Positions 26,891 to 36,041 are shown, counted from the first letter of the stretch. The stretch: DNA of 64,000 bases from Aureimonas pseudogalii (GCF_014196835.1 NZ_JACIEK010000007.1:124001-188000), one strand, 5' to 3'. Made by a program: numbers and translations. Notes: generated from the letters alone by a model not told the origin.

Positions 26891-27637
26891 ATGAGACGCT
26901 TCCTGCGCGTTCTGCTCCTACTCGTCGCCCTCGTCTACGTCCTGCCGGCGGGGCTCGCGGCGCTTCTCTACCTTCTCGGCGAGCATCCGGCATCCTGGCG
27001 CGACGCCGACTGGTCGTCGGCCGCGCTGCTGCCGGCCGCCGGTGCCGACCCGGACGCTGCGGTCTACGTGCTGGCCGCGCGCACCGGCGGGTTGAAGGGC
27101 GCGCTGTCCGAGCATTCCTGGATCGTGCTGAAGCCCGCCGGCTCGACCAGCTACGAGCGCTTCGACAAGGTGGGCTGGGGCTCGCCGATCCGGCGCAACG
27201 GCTATCCCGCCGACGCGCGCTGGTACTCCAACCCGCCCCGGCTCGTCGCGGCCCTCCATGGCGCGGAGGCCACCGCCGCGATCGCCCCGGTGCGCGCGGC
27301 GATCGCGGCCTATCCGTTCGCCGCGCGCGGCGGCTACACGATCTTTCCCGGCCCCAACTCCAACAGCTTCGTCGCCTACGTGCTGCGCCACGTGCCGCAG
27401 CTCGGCGCGGTGCTGCCGCCCGCCGCCGTCGGGCGCGACTTTCCGGTGGACGGGCGCCTCGTCGATCTCGACCGCGAGGCCGGAGAGCTCAGCCTGTCGC
27501 TGTTCGGCTACGCGGGCCTGCGCCTCGGCCTCCGCAGCGGCCTGGAGGTCAATTTTCTCGGCCTCGTCGCTGGGGTCGATCCCGCCCGGCTGGCGTTGAA
27601 GATCCCGGCCTTCGGAAGCGTCTCGCTGCGCGACTGA
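26891..27637 (+). CDS. DUF3750 family membrane-anchored protein
   Basis: A 248-residue protein with an N-terminal membrane anchor (residues 4-30) and a conserved domain with SEHSWIVLKPAG, RFDKVGWGSPIRRNGYPADARW, then YTIFPGPNSNSFVAYVLRHVP. The conserved His, Asn and Ser in these motifs suggest an enzyme-like fold, but the function of DUF3750 is unknown. The ATG at 26891 starts directly before the membrane helix. Confidence 0.87.
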   Translation: MRRFLRVLLLLVALVYVLPAGLAALLYLLGEHPASWRDADWSSAALLPAAGADPDAAVYVLAARTGGLKGALSEHSWIVLKPAGSTSYERFDKVGWGSPIRRNGYPADARWYSNPPRLVAALHGAEATAAIAPVRAAIAAYPFAARGGYTIFPGPNSNSFVAYVLRHVPQLGAVLPPAAVGRDFPVDGRLVDLDREAGELSLSLFGYAGLRLGLRSGLEVNFLGLVAGVDPARLALKIPAFGSVSLRD

Positions 27638-27736
27638 GCGCGCCGCCGCCATTCCCCCCCGCGCGGTTTTTTGATAGCCGACGAGGGCGGAGCGGCGTCG
27701 AGTGCCCCCGCATCCCGGATCCCGAGAGGCCCTTCG

Positions 27737-28693
27737 ATGTTCCTGAGCTGCGGCGACGCCCTTTTCGATCTCTTCGCGGGCGGCGAGGAGGCCGATCCCG
27801 CGGCCATCGGCCTGAACGGGCGCATCGGCGGCTCGGCGCTCAACGTCGCCCTCGGCCTCGCCCGCCTCGGGCACCCCGCCGGCTTCTTCTCGAAGATGTC
27901 GGACGACCTCTTCGGCCGGCGCATCCGGGCCTTCATGGAGCGCGAGGGCATCGACACCGGCCAGCTCATCGCCAGCGAGCGCCACACGACGCTCGCCATC
28001 GTCTCGCTCTCGCCGACCGGCACGCCGCGCTACGACTTCTACATCGAGGGCACCGCCGACCGGTCGATCGAGCCGAATGAAATCCCTCTGCAGTTCCCGG
28101 CCGCGCTTCGGGCGATCCACATCGCCGGCTCCTATTCCTCGATCTGCGAGCCGACCGCCGGCGCGCTGGCGCGTCTCGCCGCGCAGGAGCACGGCCGCCG
28201 GTTCCTGTCCTACGATCCCAACATCCGCGCCTCCGTGCAGCCCGATCTCGATATCTGGCGCTCGCGCATTGGTGCGACGGTGCCGCTGGCCGCGATGGTG
28301 AAGGCGAGCGACGAGGATCTGGCGCAGGCCTTTCCCGGCCGCTCGCCGGAGACGGTGGGCGCCGACTGGATCGGCGCCGGCGCGTCGCTCGCCGTCGTCA
28401 CCCTCGGCGAGCACGGCGCGCTGGCGATGACGCGGGGCGGCGCGAGCGTGCGCGTTCCCGGCGTCGCGGTGGCCGTGGCCGACACGGTGGGCGCGGGCGA
28501 CACGTTCCAGGCGGCGATCCTCACCCATCTCGCCGAGACCAGCCGCCTGTCGGCGGATGCGGTGGCGGGCCTGTCCGCGACGGATCTCGAGACGCTGCTG
28601 CGCTTCGCGGTGCGTGCCGCCGCCGTCACCTGCTCGCGGCGCGGCGCCGATCTTCCCCGGCGCGCCGATCTCGGACTGCCGCCGCTCGGCTGA
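27737..28693 (+). CDS. PfkB family carbohydrate kinase (fructokinase-like)
   Basis: A 318-residue ribokinase-family enzyme. Signatures: GRIGGSALNVALGLARLG (residues about 31-48) near the sugar site and DTVGAGDTFQAAIL (about 255-268), with the catalytic Asp and the anion hole. Rhizobial homologues are called fructokinases; the sugar cannot be decided from sequence. The start at 27737 begins right at the fold (MFLSCGDALFD). It has its own terminator and is a single-gene unit. Confidence 0.9.
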   Translation: MFLSCGDALFDLFAGGEEADPAAIGLNGRIGGSALNVALGLARLGHPAGFFSKMSDDLFGRRIRAFMEREGIDTGQLIASERHTTLAIVSLSPTGTPRYDFYIEGTADRSIEPNEIPLQFPAALRAIHIAGSYSSICEPTAGALARLAAQEHGRRFLSYDPNIRASVQPDLDIWRSRIGATVPLAAMVKASDEDLAQAFPGRSPETVGADWIGAGASLAVVTLGEHGALAMTRGGASVRVPGVAVAVADTVGAGDTFQAAILTHLAETSRLSADAVAGLSATDLETLLRFAVRAAAVTCSRRGADLPRRADLGLPPLG

Positions 28694-28724
28694 TCGCGGC
28701 GGACGCGACCGTTCGAACGCGCTG

Positions 28725-28753
28725 AGCCCGGCGAGGGATTCGCCGGGCTTTTT
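28725..28753 (+). terminator. Rho-independent terminator after the PfkB kinase
   Basis: A perfect 10-bp stem (AGCCCGGCGA / TCGCCGGGCT) with a 5-nt loop and a run of five T residues, 31 nt past the stop. Confidence 0.92.
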
Positions 28754-28828
28754 CGTATCGCTCGAAAGCTTGGCCCTCATCAGGCCCGGCCGCGCCGGCA
28801 GCGCGGCGCCGGCTACTCCCCCGAAACG

Positions 28829-28863
28829 AGAAGAACCCGCCACGGCCGAAGCCATGACGGGTT
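28829..28863 (-). terminator. Terminator-like hairpin downstream of the outer membrane protein gene
   Basis: On the minus strand a 13-bp stem (arms at 28851-28863 and 28834-28846, two G-U pairs) closes a stable TTCG tetraloop and is followed by CTTCTCGTTTC. It lies 43 nt past the omp stop. Confidence 0.75.
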
Positions 28864-28906
28864 CCATTCCATCGTCCGGTCGATCGAGACCGGATCGAAC
28901 CGCTTC

Positions 28907-29695
28907 TTAGTTGAAGCGGAACGAAGCCTTGGCCCACACCGTGTGGAAGTCGAGCTTGTCGTTCGACGACGCGTCGAACGAGGTGCGCGTCACGCCGTTC
29001 GTGTAGGTGATCTTCGTGTCGCTGTCGCCGAGGTCGGTGTAGAGGTACTCGAGGCCGAGCGAGAGGTTCGGCGTGACGAGGTAGTCGACGCCGGCGCCGA
29101 CGGCGTAGCCGATGTCGTCCGAGTCGGAGTTGACGGTCGGCACGAAGCCGTTCGTCGCGCGCAGGGTGCCCGGCGCGAAGTACTCGGTGTCGGTGTCGGC
29201 GTACGCCAGACCACCCGTCGCGTAGACGGCGAAGCGGTCAGCGGTGACGCCGAGCTTGCCGCGAACGGTGCCGACGAAGTTGATGTCCGACGAGATGCCG
29301 AAGTTGTCGACGACGCCCGGAGCCGAGGTGATCGAGAAGGTCGAGGTCGACGACGCGTCGATGTAGTTGATGTCGGCGACGGCACCGATCAGGAAGTTGT
29401 TGATCTGGTAGTCGTAGCCGATGTGCACGCCGCCGATGAAGGCCGCGTCGTCGGAATTATCCGAACCGCCCGAGAACGCGGTGGTCGAGAACGCACCGGT
29501 GTTCGAGTTGTAGTTCACGTCGCCTGCGTCGTTGTTGAACGCAACGCCGGCCTGGCCACCGATGTAGAAGCCGGTCCAGGAGTAGGCGGGAGCCAGAGCG
29601 ACGACGGGAGCAGCGGGCTCTTCATAGACGACGTCGGCAGCGAAGGCGGGGGTGACGAAAGCGGCCGAAGCCAGGAGGAGGGCGAAACGCTTCAT
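28907..29695 (-). CDS. Omp25/RopB-like outer membrane beta-barrel protein
   Basis: A 262-residue porin-like protein: cleavable signal (MKRFALLLASAAFVTPAFAA, residues 1-20), a Pro/Ala linker, then YSWTGFYIGGQAGVAF, the hallmark first strand of the Omp25/Omp31/RopB family. Alternating strands with GYDYQ, VRGKLGV, YATGGLAY and LGLEYLYTDLG follow, ending ...WAKASFRFN. It is an eight-stranded outer membrane barrel. A GGAG ribosome binding site lies 6 nt before the ATG and a GTCGCA/TGCGAC hairpin lies in the leader. A CtrA-type box at 29905 is 210 nt upstream. Confidence 0.92.
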   Translation of the reverse strand: MKRFALLLASAAFVTPAFAADVVYEEPAAPVVALAPAYSWTGFYIGGQAGVAFNNDAGDVNYNSNTGAFSTTAFSGGSDNSDDAAFIGGVHIGYDYQINNFLIGAVADINYIDASSTSTFSITSAPGVVDNFGISSDINFVGTVRGKLGVTADRFAVYATGGLAYADTDTEYFAPGTLRATNGFVPTVNSDSDDIGYAVGAGVDYLVTPNLSLGLEYLYTDLGDSDTKITYTNGVTRTSFDASSNDKLDFHTVWAKASFRFN

Positions 29696-29904
29696 GGTGT
29701 ACTCCAGTGTCGCAGATGCGACGTTGTTCTACCGGGACTTGTCAGCCCGTAAGCAAGACCCGGTTCGTCCGGGGTTAGGGCGATTTAGGGTCGGACCCCC
29801 TGTGAGAGCAATGGCGCTCGACCCGATACCGACCGCGGTGTGGCAGGAGGGCAACAAGCCGTTCTGCCGGGCACTGCGTTCTCCCAACTGATAAGCAGAC
29901 AAGG

Positions 29905-29919
29905 TTAAACGTCACTTAA
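29905..29919. promoter_or_regulatory. Candidate CtrA-binding site upstream of the omp gene
   Basis: TTAA-ACGTCAC-TTAA is an exact TTAA-N7-TTAA match, the consensus of the cell-cycle regulator CtrA of alphaproteobacteria. It is rare by chance in DNA this GC-rich. It lies 210 nt upstream of the Omp25-like start; Brucella omp25 is a known CtrA target. Confidence 0.45.
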
Positions 29920-30139
29920 GCACGCTCGAAGACGTCGGATCGACAACCCTTTGACATATTTCACTAAGTTCTGAAACCGACGCGAGATCACGAAGTTCGA
30001 CGACCGTGTCCAAGAGTTGATGCCGCCGTTCGATCGCGGGTCTTGAAACGAAATCGCGTCGCAGCTGACGCATCGCGATGGCGAAAGTCAAAAATTGTGG
30101 TCCGCGACGACGCAAACACCGACTCGCCAACATAATCAT
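29912..30139 (-). CDS. Possible small protein of unknown function
   Basis: A 75-codon open frame in the AT-richer block. The translation has a basic N-terminal half (CLRRRGPQF, MRQLRRDFVSRP) and a helical-looking second half (HQLLDTVVELRDLASVSELS). No family is recognised, no clear Shine-Dalgarno precedes either ATG (30139 or 30133), and it overlaps the CtrA-type box. It may be a gene remnant or no gene at all. Confidence 0.2.
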   Translation of the reverse strand: MIMLASRCLRRRGPQFLTFAIAMRQLRRDFVSRPAIERRHQLLDTVVELRDLASVSELSEICQRVVDPTSSSVLK

Positions 30140-30385
30140 GTGGTTAATGAACTATGACGACCGAAGGATGGTGAAGTCGGGCCGAGCGATCGTCTTGTGG
30201 GGCAAGACCCCGTTCGCGCCCGCCGCGCAGAAACTGCACGGACCCCGCTTGCTCTCGAACCGATCTTGCGGAAAACTCGACGGCAGGAGCCGAACCATCC
30301 CTCCCGACATTCGGTTACGGTTTCTCCTCCCTTCCCTATCCTTCAAAGAACAGGCTTGCGCATGGGCTGCGCCCTGCACCGCGGT

Positions 30386-30474
30386 GGTTTGCCGCGAGGG
30401 GATGATCATCGGTCGGGTGGAAGTTTGGCTCGAAGGGATCATCCGGGTGTCACCGAGCCGGCCGGTGGCAAACC
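30386..30474. repeat. Nested inverted repeats with an alternative hairpin
   Basis: Outer arms GGTTTGCC (30386-30393) and GGCAAACC (30467-30474) enclose inner arms GGATGATC (30400-30407) and GATCATCC (30437-30444). The outer right arm can instead fold locally as CCGGT-GGCAA-ACCGG (30462-30476), so the two folds exclude each other. No T-run follows on either strand. The function is unknown; a small RNA or regulatory structure is possible. Confidence 0.5.
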
Positions 30475-30625
30475 GGCATACCCCGACCTCACGGGAGTGC
30501 CATCGAAGACGGCGCGGCGGCGCGAGGCGCCGCTGGAGATCCATCGAGGAGCGACTCGGCGCCGTCGCCTCGCGGCGGCGTTCGGATGGGCGAGACGGGG
30601 AGTACCCCGCCTCGCCGCAGGCGTG

Positions 30626-31540
30626 TCAGGCGTAGAGATCCATCACGTCCGACAGCAGCTTGAGCGCGTCGGCCTTGGAACGCTGGAACGAGTTGCGTCC
30701 GATGATCGAGCCGTTGCCGCCGCCGTCGCGGATGCCCCGCACCTCGTCGAGCAGTTCGTCGGTGTTCTTCGCCGCGCCGCCGGAGAACACCACGATGCGC
30801 TTGCCGGCGAAGGACGCCTGCATGATGTGGCGCACGCGATCGGCGGCCGTGGCGGTCGGAATCGGGTTCTTCTCGTAGGTGGCGCGCGCGTCGGCCAGAT
30901 CGACATGGTCGGTCGGCAGCTTGACCTTGATGATCGTAGCGCCGAGCAGCGCCGCCATGTGCGCGGCGTAGGCGATGATGTCGAGCCCGGTCTCGCCGGC
31001 CTTCGACACCTTGCCGCCGCGCGGATAGGACCAGACCACGGTCATCAGCCCGCGCGACTTGGCCTGGAGCGTGATCTCGCGAAGCTCTTCCATCATCGCA
31101 TAGGCGTGGTCGGAGCCGGGATAGATGGTGAAGCCGACGCCGACGCAGCCGAGCCGCAGCGCGTCCTCGACCGTGCCCGTCAACGCCTGGTCGCCCGCGC
31201 CCTCGGCCAGCGAGTTGCCGCTGTTGAGCTTGAGGATCAGCGGCACCTCGCCGGCGAACGTGTCGGCGCCCTGCTCCAGAAGCCCGAGCGGCGCGGCGTA
31301 GCCGGAAACGCCGGACTCGATCGCCAGTTCGTAGAGATAGTGCGGATCGTAGGCGGCGGGGTTGGGCGCGAAGGAGCGGGCCGGCCCGTGCTCGAAGCCC
31401 TGGTCCACCGGCAGGATCACCACCCGCCCGGTGCCCGCCAGCCGCCCGTGCATGAGAAGCCGCGACAGGTTGGACTTCAGCCCCGGCGTTTCGCCCTCGT
31501 ACCAGGACAGAATCTGACGGACGGTGTCTGTTCTCAGCAT
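30626..31540 (-). CDS. Class I fructose-bisphosphate aldolase (DhnA/FbaB family)
   Basis: A 304-residue Schiff-base aldolase of the DhnA type, distinct from class II metal enzymes. LPVDQGFEHGPARSF (residues 43-57) opens the barrel, the lysine of GATIIKVKLP (about Lys205) is the likely Schiff-base residue, and VVFSGGAAKN near the C-terminus binds phosphate. It cleaves or forms fructose 1,6-bisphosphate in glycolysis/gluconeogenesis. The ATG at 31540 fits the family start (MLRTDTVRQILSWYEGETPG). It is flanked on both sides by long non-coding stretches, so it is a single-gene unit. Confidence 0.93.
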   Translation of the reverse strand: MLRTDTVRQILSWYEGETPGLKSNLSRLLMHGRLAGTGRVVILPVDQGFEHGPARSFAPNPAAYDPHYLYELAIESGVSGYAAPLGLLEQGADTFAGEVPLILKLNSGNSLAEGAGDQALTGTVEDALRLGCVGVGFTIYPGSDHAYAMMEELREITLQAKSRGLMTVVWSYPRGGKVSKAGETGLDIIAYAAHMAALLGATIIKVKLPTDHVDLADARATYEKNPIPTATAADRVRHIMQASFAGKRIVVFSGGAAKNTDELLDEVRGIRDGGGNGSIIGRNSFQRSKADALKLLSDVMDLYA

Positions 31541-31940
31541 GGGATCTCTCGATGAGGGCGCCGCGGCGCGTCGGGAAGGGTCGGTGTGTCTTTCTGCGGA
31601 GCCGCCACCTTCCCGTAAAGGGCCGAGCGGACCGGCCCTCACATTAAAATCGTTTGAAGAACGAGGGACTTGCGCCGTAGGTCGATGATCGCCCGCCCAT
31701 GCAACCCCAAGACGCACGGCGCATTGCCTGCCCATCAGCGAACGTCAGAGCGGAAAACGCGGCCAGTCGAGCTTTCCGGAAGGTCTCGGCATCAATCTCG
31801 GCGAGGCCGTCCCGGCCGGCTTCGCCGTCGGCGACTTGAGGGCCGCCATGCCGTCGATCCCGGCGCGGCGCGCTCGACCCGCCCGGCTCGAACCGGGACG
31901 TGCCAAAGCTCGACCGGACCTCCGCCGACGAAGCGTTATC

Positions 31941-32063
31941 ATGAACGACATTCGTGCCGCTGTGCCGGCCTCTCACGCAGCCTCACAATGGTCGTGCTGG
32001 TCGACTTCGGCAACGGTTGGGGCGCTCCTGGCGGGAAGTCTCTACTTCTTCGGGTATATTTGA
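31941..32063 (+). CDS. Possible 40-residue membrane peptide
   Basis: An ATG-started frame whose product has a polar N-terminus (MNDIRAAVPASHAASQ) and a hydrophobic C-terminal helix with ATVGALLAGSLYFFGYI. This looks like a single-pass small protein, but the ribosome binding site is poor and no homologue is recognised. Confidence 0.22.
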   Translation: MNDIRAAVPASHAASQWSCWSTSATVGALLAGSLYFFGYI

Positions 32064-32384
32064 TCAACCGCCGGCCCGTCTGATAGCGCGCCGAGAACGG
32101 CCGAGGCCTGCTTTGCGCGCCGGCGGCTCGCCCGCCTCTCCAACACTCGACCGGGGCGCTTCTGCCACCCTTGGTAGCGTCCATCGCTCGGATCCCCTTG
32201 CGCGAAGCGTAATGGCGTTCTGGTCGCCATGACCAGCCCATACGGTTGAGCCAGAGCCGACAGCTGCGATCGCCACGGAGGATGTCTGGGTTCGTCTTGG
32301 GGGTCTGGCGAAAGGCAGCGTGAGCCCGAGCGCGCCTCCAGACGTCACCGGTTCCGCACCCCGCACCAGCAAAAACCGCGAACG

Positions 32385-32409
32385 AAAAAAGGCGGGCTTG
32401 GCGCCCGCC
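32385..32409 (-). terminator. Rho-independent terminator of the membrane protein gene
   Basis: Minus strand: GGCGGGC, 5-nt loop, GCCCGCC, then six T residues, 27 nt past the stop. Confidence 0.9.
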
Positions 32410-32436
32410 TCCTTCCGAACGCACCGATCGAACGGC

Positions 32437-33354
32437 TCAGTCGCGGTAGTAGCCCACCGCGCGCGCCGGCTTACCGACGATGCCGCCGAGGGCACCGACG
32501 ATCAGGCCGAGGAAGAGGCCGACGAAGGCGACGAAAGCGGTGGTCGAGGCCGTTGCGGCAGCCTGGGCCGCGGTCTCCTTGGCCTGCGCCACGGCCTGGT
32601 CGTACTGGCCCTGGAACTGCGTCAGACGCTGCTCGGCTTCCTGCTGGCTGATGCCAGCTTCGGTCGAGATCACCTGCACGGCCGCCTGGCGCTGGTCCGG
32701 CGTCGCATCCTGGCTCAGACCCTGGAAGACGGTGGAGACCGCCTGGCCGAGATCCTGCGTGCCGGCTGCCTGCTGGACGGTGTTGGCCGTCTGCTCGGCC
32801 TGCTGCTGGACTTCGCCGGCCGCCTGCTGGGCCTGATTCTGGCCGCGGGCGAGAAGCGCGCGGGCCTGCTGCTGCAGCTGCGGCGGCAGGGCATTGAGCG
32901 CGGCGGGCGAGCCCTGCACCACCGAAGACGCGGCCGAGCCGAGCGTCGAGACGGTGGAGCCGAGCGCACCGAACGCGCCGGTGACGATTGCCGAAACGCC
33001 GCTGGTGAGCAGGTAGACGACGATCAGCGTCGAGGTCGCCCAGGTCACGATGCCATGCAGCGCGGCGTCGCGGCGAGCGAGGCTACCGGCGAGGCGCGCC
33101 GCGGCATAGCCGCCGACGAAGGTCGCGATGAGCACGGTCAGCGCCGTCCAGATGCCGCCGGCCGACGAGAAGGTGGCGAGCGAGGGCGTCTCCGCCGCGG
33201 TGGTGTCGATCGTCGCCAGGCCGATGCCCAGACCCAGCAGCGCCAGCATCATCTGCACCACGAGGGTCAGGATCGTGCCGGCGATGATGGCGCCCCACGA
33301 GATCCTGCGAACCGATCCGCCGACCGCCGGTCCGCGTTCCACGATATCCACCAT
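32437..33354 (-). CDS. Polytopic membrane protein with Gln/Ala-rich soluble segment (rhizobial 'PhnA-like')
   Basis: A 305-residue protein. Four hydrophobic segments occur: RISWGAIIAGTILTLVVQMM (about 17-36), a second with WTALTVLIATFVGGYAAARLAGS, a third near 100-125, and a C-terminal one (FVAFVGLFLGLIVGALGGIVG). Between them lies a long polar stretch (about 150-265) rich in Gln, Ala and Glu that should be helical. Homologues in Hyphomicrobiales are sometimes labelled PhnA-like without evidence of phosphonate function. The ATG at 33354 has GGAG 7 nt upstream; an upstream TTG is less likely. Confidence 0.8.
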   Translation of the reverse strand: MVDIVERGPAVGGSVRRISWGAIIAGTILTLVVQMMLALLGLGIGLATIDTTAAETPSLATFSSAGGIWTALTVLIATFVGGYAAARLAGSLARRDAALHGIVTWATSTLIVVYLLTSGVSAIVTGAFGALGSTVSTLGSAASSVVQGSPAALNALPPQLQQQARALLARGQNQAQQAAGEVQQQAEQTANTVQQAAGTQDLGQAVSTVFQGLSQDATPDQRQAAVQVISTEAGISQQEAEQRLTQFQGQYDQAVAQAKETAAQAAATASTTAFVAFVGLFLGLIVGALGGIVGKPARAVGYYRD

Positions 33355-33634
33355 GACATACTCCAACTCTTTGGCGATCGAGGATCGCGCCGTGTCTGCC
33401 GAGCGCCCATCCGAACGCCGGTCTCCATTGCTCTAAATGGTCGCGCGGCAGACTTATCCAGAGCAGGCTGCCATTTTTTCGCCCATTCCTCGCCATTCTT
33501 TGTCCGGATATTGCCGCGCCTCCCGTGGTTTGTTTCCAGACCTCGCGGCGCGACCGAGCGAGACTTGCCCTGCAAGGCTGGCCCCGCCTATCCCTGGCGG
33601 GGTTCCGCGCTATCCGATCGAGTCGATATCTCGC

Positions 33635-35689
33635 ATGCCGCATTCCCCGCTGCCGGAGAAACAAGCCCATCGCCGTTGGCGCCTTGCGTCGCGGCTGGCC
33701 ACCGCCGATCCCGGGCTCATCCGGCTGCGTCTCGCCAGCCGCGTCACGCTCACGGTGGTTCTCTGCGCGGCGGCCCTGGCGCTCTCCCATCAGCTGGCGC
33801 CGCTACCGCCGGCGGCCTACGCCGTGGCCCTGACGCTGGCGATCCAAGGTGCCGTCGCGATCCGCGACGCCACCCATCGCCATCGGCTGGCGACGCGGGT
33901 CGTCTGCGGCCTTGCGGGCTTCGCGATGCTGGCCGTCGTCAGCATGATCGCGAGCGAGGTCGTGCTGGTCGACCTCGTCTTTCTCGGGGTGGCCTTCGCC
34001 GCCGTCTTCGCACGGCGCTGGGGCGCGCGATGGAATGCGGTGGGCATGTTCTCCTTCATGTCCTGCTTCATCGCCGCCTATTTTCGCCCTTCGCCGGCCG
34101 ATCTCGGCGCGATCGCCTTCGCGCTCGCCCTCTCGGGCCTCATCGCCGACGTGGTGCGCGATCGGCTGGTTCCCGACCGGCCGGCCGCCGACCTCCGGCG
34201 CACGCTCGAGGCGGTGGACCAACGCATCGCGGCGGTGGTGTCGATCCTACGACGGGCGCATCGCTCCGGCTGGACGGGTGATCTGCGCGACGCGGCGCTC
34301 GCCGGCGAGCAGCGGGTGAAGGACGCGCTGATCACCGCGGAAGGCCAACTTCCCGCCCCGACCGGCGGTTCGCAGGCGCCGCCCGACGCTGCGACGCAAC
34401 TGTCGATCGAGCTTTTCGATCTTCATCTCGCCGCCGAGACGGCGCTTGCCGCAGGCCTTGGCGGCGCGCCCGGCGACGAAGCGGCGAGCGCTCGTCTGAT
34501 GGCGGCCCTCGACCGCCTCGCCCGCATGCGCCTCGCCGCGCGCCAGACCGCGGCCGGCCTCACCGACGAGATCCTCGACCGGGCCGTCGCGGCCACGCCG
34601 CCGGGCGCCGCCGGCGCTGCCCTGCCCGTCTGGCAGGATCCGACCTTCCGCTTGGCGGCGCAGGTGACGCTCGCCTGCGCCATCGCCATGGTGGGCGGCA
34701 GCCTCGTCTCCGAGCAGCGCTGGTTCTGGGCGGTGCTGACGGCGTTCCTCGTCTTCACCAACACGCAGTCGCGCGGCGACGCGGCGCTGCGCGGGGTGGC
34801 GCGAGCCGTTGGCACGGCCGGCGGCATCGTGGTCGGCATCGGGCTGGCGACGCTCGTTCACGGCCAGTTCGCACTGTCGCTCGGGTTCATCGCCGCCTTC
34901 GTGTTCCTCGCCTTCTACACGCTGCAACTCTCCTATGGTGCGCTCACCTTCTTCATGACCCTCGGCCTGTCGCTGCTCTACGGGCTGCTTGGCAGCTTCT
35001 CGCCGGGGCTTCTCGTGCTGCGGCTGGAGGAAACGCTGATCGGCGCCGCAGCGGGCGTCGGCGTCGCCTATTTCGTGTTTCCCCAACGCACGGAAGCGGC
35101 GAGCGGCAAGGCGGCGGACGCCTTTCTGGCCGAGCTGGACCGACTGCTCGCCGCCTTCGCCGACCGGCGGCGCGGCGAGGGCTCGGCCTGGCGTCTCGTG
35201 GCGGTGACGCAGGCGCTCGACCGGCGTCACGCCGAAATCGTCGCAGCCCTGCGCCCCCTCGACAGCGGCTGGCTGGCCGGCGAGCGCCGGCGCATGGTGC
35301 GCCGCGGGCAGCTGCGCTTCACGGTGCTGGCCTACTGGGCGCACCGGCTGGCGGGCGCCTCCGAGGGCGTCATGCCCATCGGCAGCGAGGACGAGACGGA
35401 CGCGACGCTCAATGCCTGCCGCGCCGAGATCGCCGAACTGCGGCGCCGACGAAGCGACATCTTCCACGAGGCGCAGACGGTGTCGCTGGTGCCGCCCGAC
35501 GCCGCATCCGCCCGCGCGGACCCGGCCGAACCCGACGCGGCGATTGCCATCCACGCGATCCGCCACATCCTGAATCAAGTGATGGGGTCGCGCACGGGCT
35601 CTGCCGAAGAGGCAAAACCGAACGTAGAATCGGCTCTCTCGACAAAGACCGACCCATCTGATAAGCAACCCGCCAGATTTGCGGGGTGA
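33635..35689 (+). CDS. FUSC family membrane protein (aromatic acid exporter/YccS-like)
   Basis: A 684-residue protein with two bundles of membrane helices (about residues 28-170 and 345-490) and large cytoplasmic parts after each, the FUSC layout. The second bundle contains [20 protein letters not shown], the conserved FUSC motif with Asn-Thr. Relatives export aromatic carboxylic acids (AaeB) or fusaric acid; the substrate here is unknown. The ATG at 33635 leaves a short basic N-terminus before the first helix. A hairpin (TGCGGGG/CCCCGCA, 35680-35698) overlaps the stop codon. Confidence 0.88.
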   Translation: MPHSPLPEKQAHRRWRLASRLATADPGLIRLRLASRVTLTVVLCAAALALSHQLAPLPPAAYAVALTLAIQGAVAIRDATHRHRLATRVVCGLAGFAMLAVVSMIASEVVLVDLVFLGVAFAAVFARRWGARWNAVGMFSFMSCFIAAYFRPSPADLGAIAFALALSGLIADVVRDRLVPDRPAADLRRTLEAVDQRIAAVVSILRRAHRSGWTGDLRDAALAGEQRVKDALITAEGQLPAPTGGSQAPPDAATQLSIELFDLHLAAETALAAGLGGAPGDEAASARLMAALDRLARMRLAARQTAAGLTDEILDRAVAATPPGAAGAALPVWQDPTFRLAAQVTLACAIAMVGGSLVSEQRWFWAVLTAFLVFTNTQSRGDAALRGVARAVGTAGGIVVGIGLATLVHGQFALSLGFIAAFVFLAFYTLQLSYGALTFFMTLGLSLLYGLLGSFSPGLLVLRLEETLIGAAAGVGVAYFVFPQRTEAASGKAADAFLAELDRLLAAFADRRRGEGSAWRLVAVTQALDRRHAEIVAALRPLDSGWLAGERRRMVRRGQLRFTVLAYWAHRLAGASEGVMPIGSEDETDATLNACRAEIAELRRRRSDIFHEAQTVSLVPPDAASARADPAEPDAAIAIHAIRHILNQVMGSRTGSAEEAKPNVESALSTKTDPSDKQPARFAG

Positions 35690-35762
35690 CGCCCCGCACG
35701 GGATCGTCGGACGCATCCGGGGTCCGCCGGCCAACCCAGACCATCGAGAAACGGATCTCTTC

Positions 35763-36002
35763 GTGCAGGTACTCGTTCGCGACAACAACGTCGATCAAGC
35801 CCTTCGTGCGCTCAAGAAGAAGCTGCAGCGCGAGGGCGTCTTCCGCGAAATGAAGATGCGCAACTTCTACGAGAAGCCGTCGGAGAAGCGCGTGCGCGAA
35901 AAGGCCGAGGCCGTGCGCCGCGCCCGCAAGCTGGCTCGCAAGCAGGCGCAGCGCGAAGGCCTGGTGGCCGGCGCTCGCGCCAAGCCGGCGGTGACCCGCT
36001 AG
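35763..36002 (+). CDS. rpsU: 30S ribosomal protein S21
   Basis: A 79-residue basic protein with the S21 signature [18 protein letters not shown] and [19 protein letters not shown] start at 35763 is set by alignment with rhizobial S21 (M-QVLVRDNN). It belongs to the small subunit near the anti-Shine-Dalgarno. Its start lies 73 nt downstream of the FUSC gene and its terminator is strong. Confidence 0.96.
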   Translation: MQVLVRDNNVDQALRALKKKLQREGVFREMKMRNFYEKPSEKRVREKAEAVRRARKLARKQAQREGLVAGARAKPAVTR

Positions 36003-36041
36003 GCCGATCGACGACCTCCGATCGATCCCGCGCTTTCTCGC

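Larger units (their letters stand above)
29696..30625. other. 930-nt intergenic region, partly AT-richer, no convincing gene
   Basis: This stretch between the omp and aldolase genes holds the omp leader and promoter, a CtrA-type box (29905-29919), a noticeably AT-richer block (about 29880-30180, near 50% GC by eye) with one weak 75-codon frame, a pyrimidine-rich tract near 30320-30345 and a set of nested inverted repeats (30386-30474). Other open frames here show no recognisable protein features. Confidence 0.6.
31541..32436. other. 896-nt intergenic region with no firm gene
   Basis: It contains the aldolase 5' region (right edge of that gene), a weak 40-codon membrane-protein-like frame at 31941-32063, and at 32385 the terminator of the neighbouring membrane-protein gene. 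A short hairpin around CTCGAA near 31877-31892 resembles a T-loop but cannot be part of a tRNA. Nothing else can be supported. Confidence 0.6.

Noticed and set aside
27638-27670. Possible terminator after the DUF3750 gene (T6 at 27667)
   Set aside because: The only stem is 5 bp with a long loop; not convincing as an intrinsic terminator.
30152-30544. A 130-codon minus-strand frame in the omp-aldolase gap
   Set aside because: No ribosome binding site, no family, and it runs through the nested inverted repeats.
31870-31895. T-loop-like sequence (minus strand CCCGGTTCGAGCCGGG)
   Set aside because: The stem pairing does not fit a tRNA T-arm and no acceptor or anticodon arms surround it.
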